Shown here piece by piece: positions 63,665-64,000 of a stretch of 64,000 bases of DNA (within the stretch, counting starts at the first letter, position 1; each line of letters opens with the position of its first letter). The position numbers and the translations under genes were made by a program. The notes beneath the pieces were generated by a model. It was not told where the DNA came from. It did no database searches and saw only the letters and a program-made list of their open reading frames with translations. This DNA comes from Candidatus Obscuribacterales bacterium (GTDB lineage: Bacteria; Cyanobacteriota; Vampirovibrionia; Obscuribacterales; Obscuribacteraceae), in the NCBI GenBank assembly GCA_031292355.1, contig JARLHI010000042.1, positions 152,820-216,819 of the forward strand, read 5' to 3'.

Positions 63665-64000
63665 TTAGCTGAACAAATTGGCGTCGCGGGCAGATGCTAC
63701 GAGCCAGTTGATGCAACCTGGTGTTGCCAGACCGCCTGTCACACCGGCAGCTCCGAACAGAACTCTCTTCATGGCGTCCTGAGTTCCAGCAGCCATGTGC
63801 ATGAAGCCCATGATCATGGTTGGTCCGCCCCAGGCAATTCCCAGGATTTCCAAACCGTTAGCGATGATGTTGAGCAATGCTTCTAAGTTAGCCAAGTTGT
63901 TAACGCGGACTGTACCTGCGGTATTGACACCGGTGATATATGTAGCATCTTGACCTTGTGGACCAACAGTACCGTTGGTGGCAGCTTGCAGTGTGGGTGC
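63665..64000 (-). CDS. Secreted two-helix protein, tandem paralogue 4 (start beyond window)
   Basis: The frame stays open to the window end, where it still reads APTLQAATNGTVGPQGQDAT, ahead of the conserved helices and the end ARDANLFS. The signal peptide and variable part lie outside. The array may continue with more copies. Confidence 0.85.
   Translation of the reverse strand, partial: APTLQAATNGTVGPQGQDATYITGVNTAGTVRVNNLANLEALLNIIANGLEILGIAWGGPTMIMGFMHMAAGTQDAMKRVLFGAAGVTGGLATPGCINWLVASARDANLFS

Overview
The window most likely comes from a non-photosynthetic member of the Cyanobacteriota (Melainabacteria/Vampirovibrionia, perhaps Obscuribacterales). This is an inference from gene content, not a database match. 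The main clue is that the ATP synthase beta and epsilon genes sit together, apart from the rest of the complex, as in the separate cyanobacterial atpB-atpE operon. Supporting clues are many TPR proteins, a Ser/Thr kinase fused to TPRs, LRV-repeat proteins, outer-membrane efflux and lipoprotein-type substrate binding. Base composition looks even, and most of the sequence is ordinary chromosomal coding DNA. No insertion sequence, prophage or CRISPR array was seen.

Layout. 1-2873: the 3' part of a heavy-metal RND pump (CzcA type) and its TolC-like partner. 2945-7479: small proteins, a KGG stress protein, TPR and LRV-repeat proteins, and a VOC protein. 7865-18260: a sulfur amino acid block (metH, then cystathionine beta-synthase and gamma-lyase in an operon), interrupted by a PstS-like lipoprotein, an unreported small ORF and a secreted GH13 glucosidase. 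18386-21922: methylmalonyl-CoA mutase large subunit, a GT2 glycosyltransferase and a sugar-nucleotide epimerase. 22018-28803: a LOG-family enzyme, a KimA-like transporter, a TPR membrane protein, an orphan OmpR-type regulator and a second LRV protein. 28862-33751: gyrA, lysS and a companion gene. 33783-40351: a MarR/MFS operon with a clear operator, a kinase-TPR protein, a DHA2 exporter and cysK. 40477-44672: a K+ channel/DUF1292 pair and atpD, a ClpP-like gene, then atpC. 44679-50595: a phosphodiester glycosidase/TPR operon, aldehyde dehydrogenase and ftsH. 51024-61112: tilS, a TonB-C-like protein, one tRNA(CAU), a nucleotide-sugar epimerase, a class I glutamine amidotransferase, pyrE, a long TPR protein, a DnaQ-WYL fusion, a Het-C-like secreted protein and an E1-like protein. 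61237-64000: a tandem array of at least four secreted two-helix paralogues.

The genes are mostly short operons. MetH, CBS, CGL and CysK together cover homocysteine remethylation, reverse transsulfuration and sulfide assimilation. Non-ATG starts are common and are supported by Shine-Dalgarno (SD) positions in several genes (gyrA TTG, aldehyde dehydrogenase GTG, VOC GTG, CBS GTG). One gene, the E1-like protein, appears to start at ATT.

The most unusual items are the tandem secreted paralogues, each with a near-identical promoter spacing, a leader hairpin around the SD and its own terminator; the ClpP-like protease gene inside the atpD-atpC operon; the probable ATT start; the MarR gene with a 26-bp palindromic operator and an apparently leaderless mRNA; and an SD-equipped small ORF overlapping the start of pyrE.
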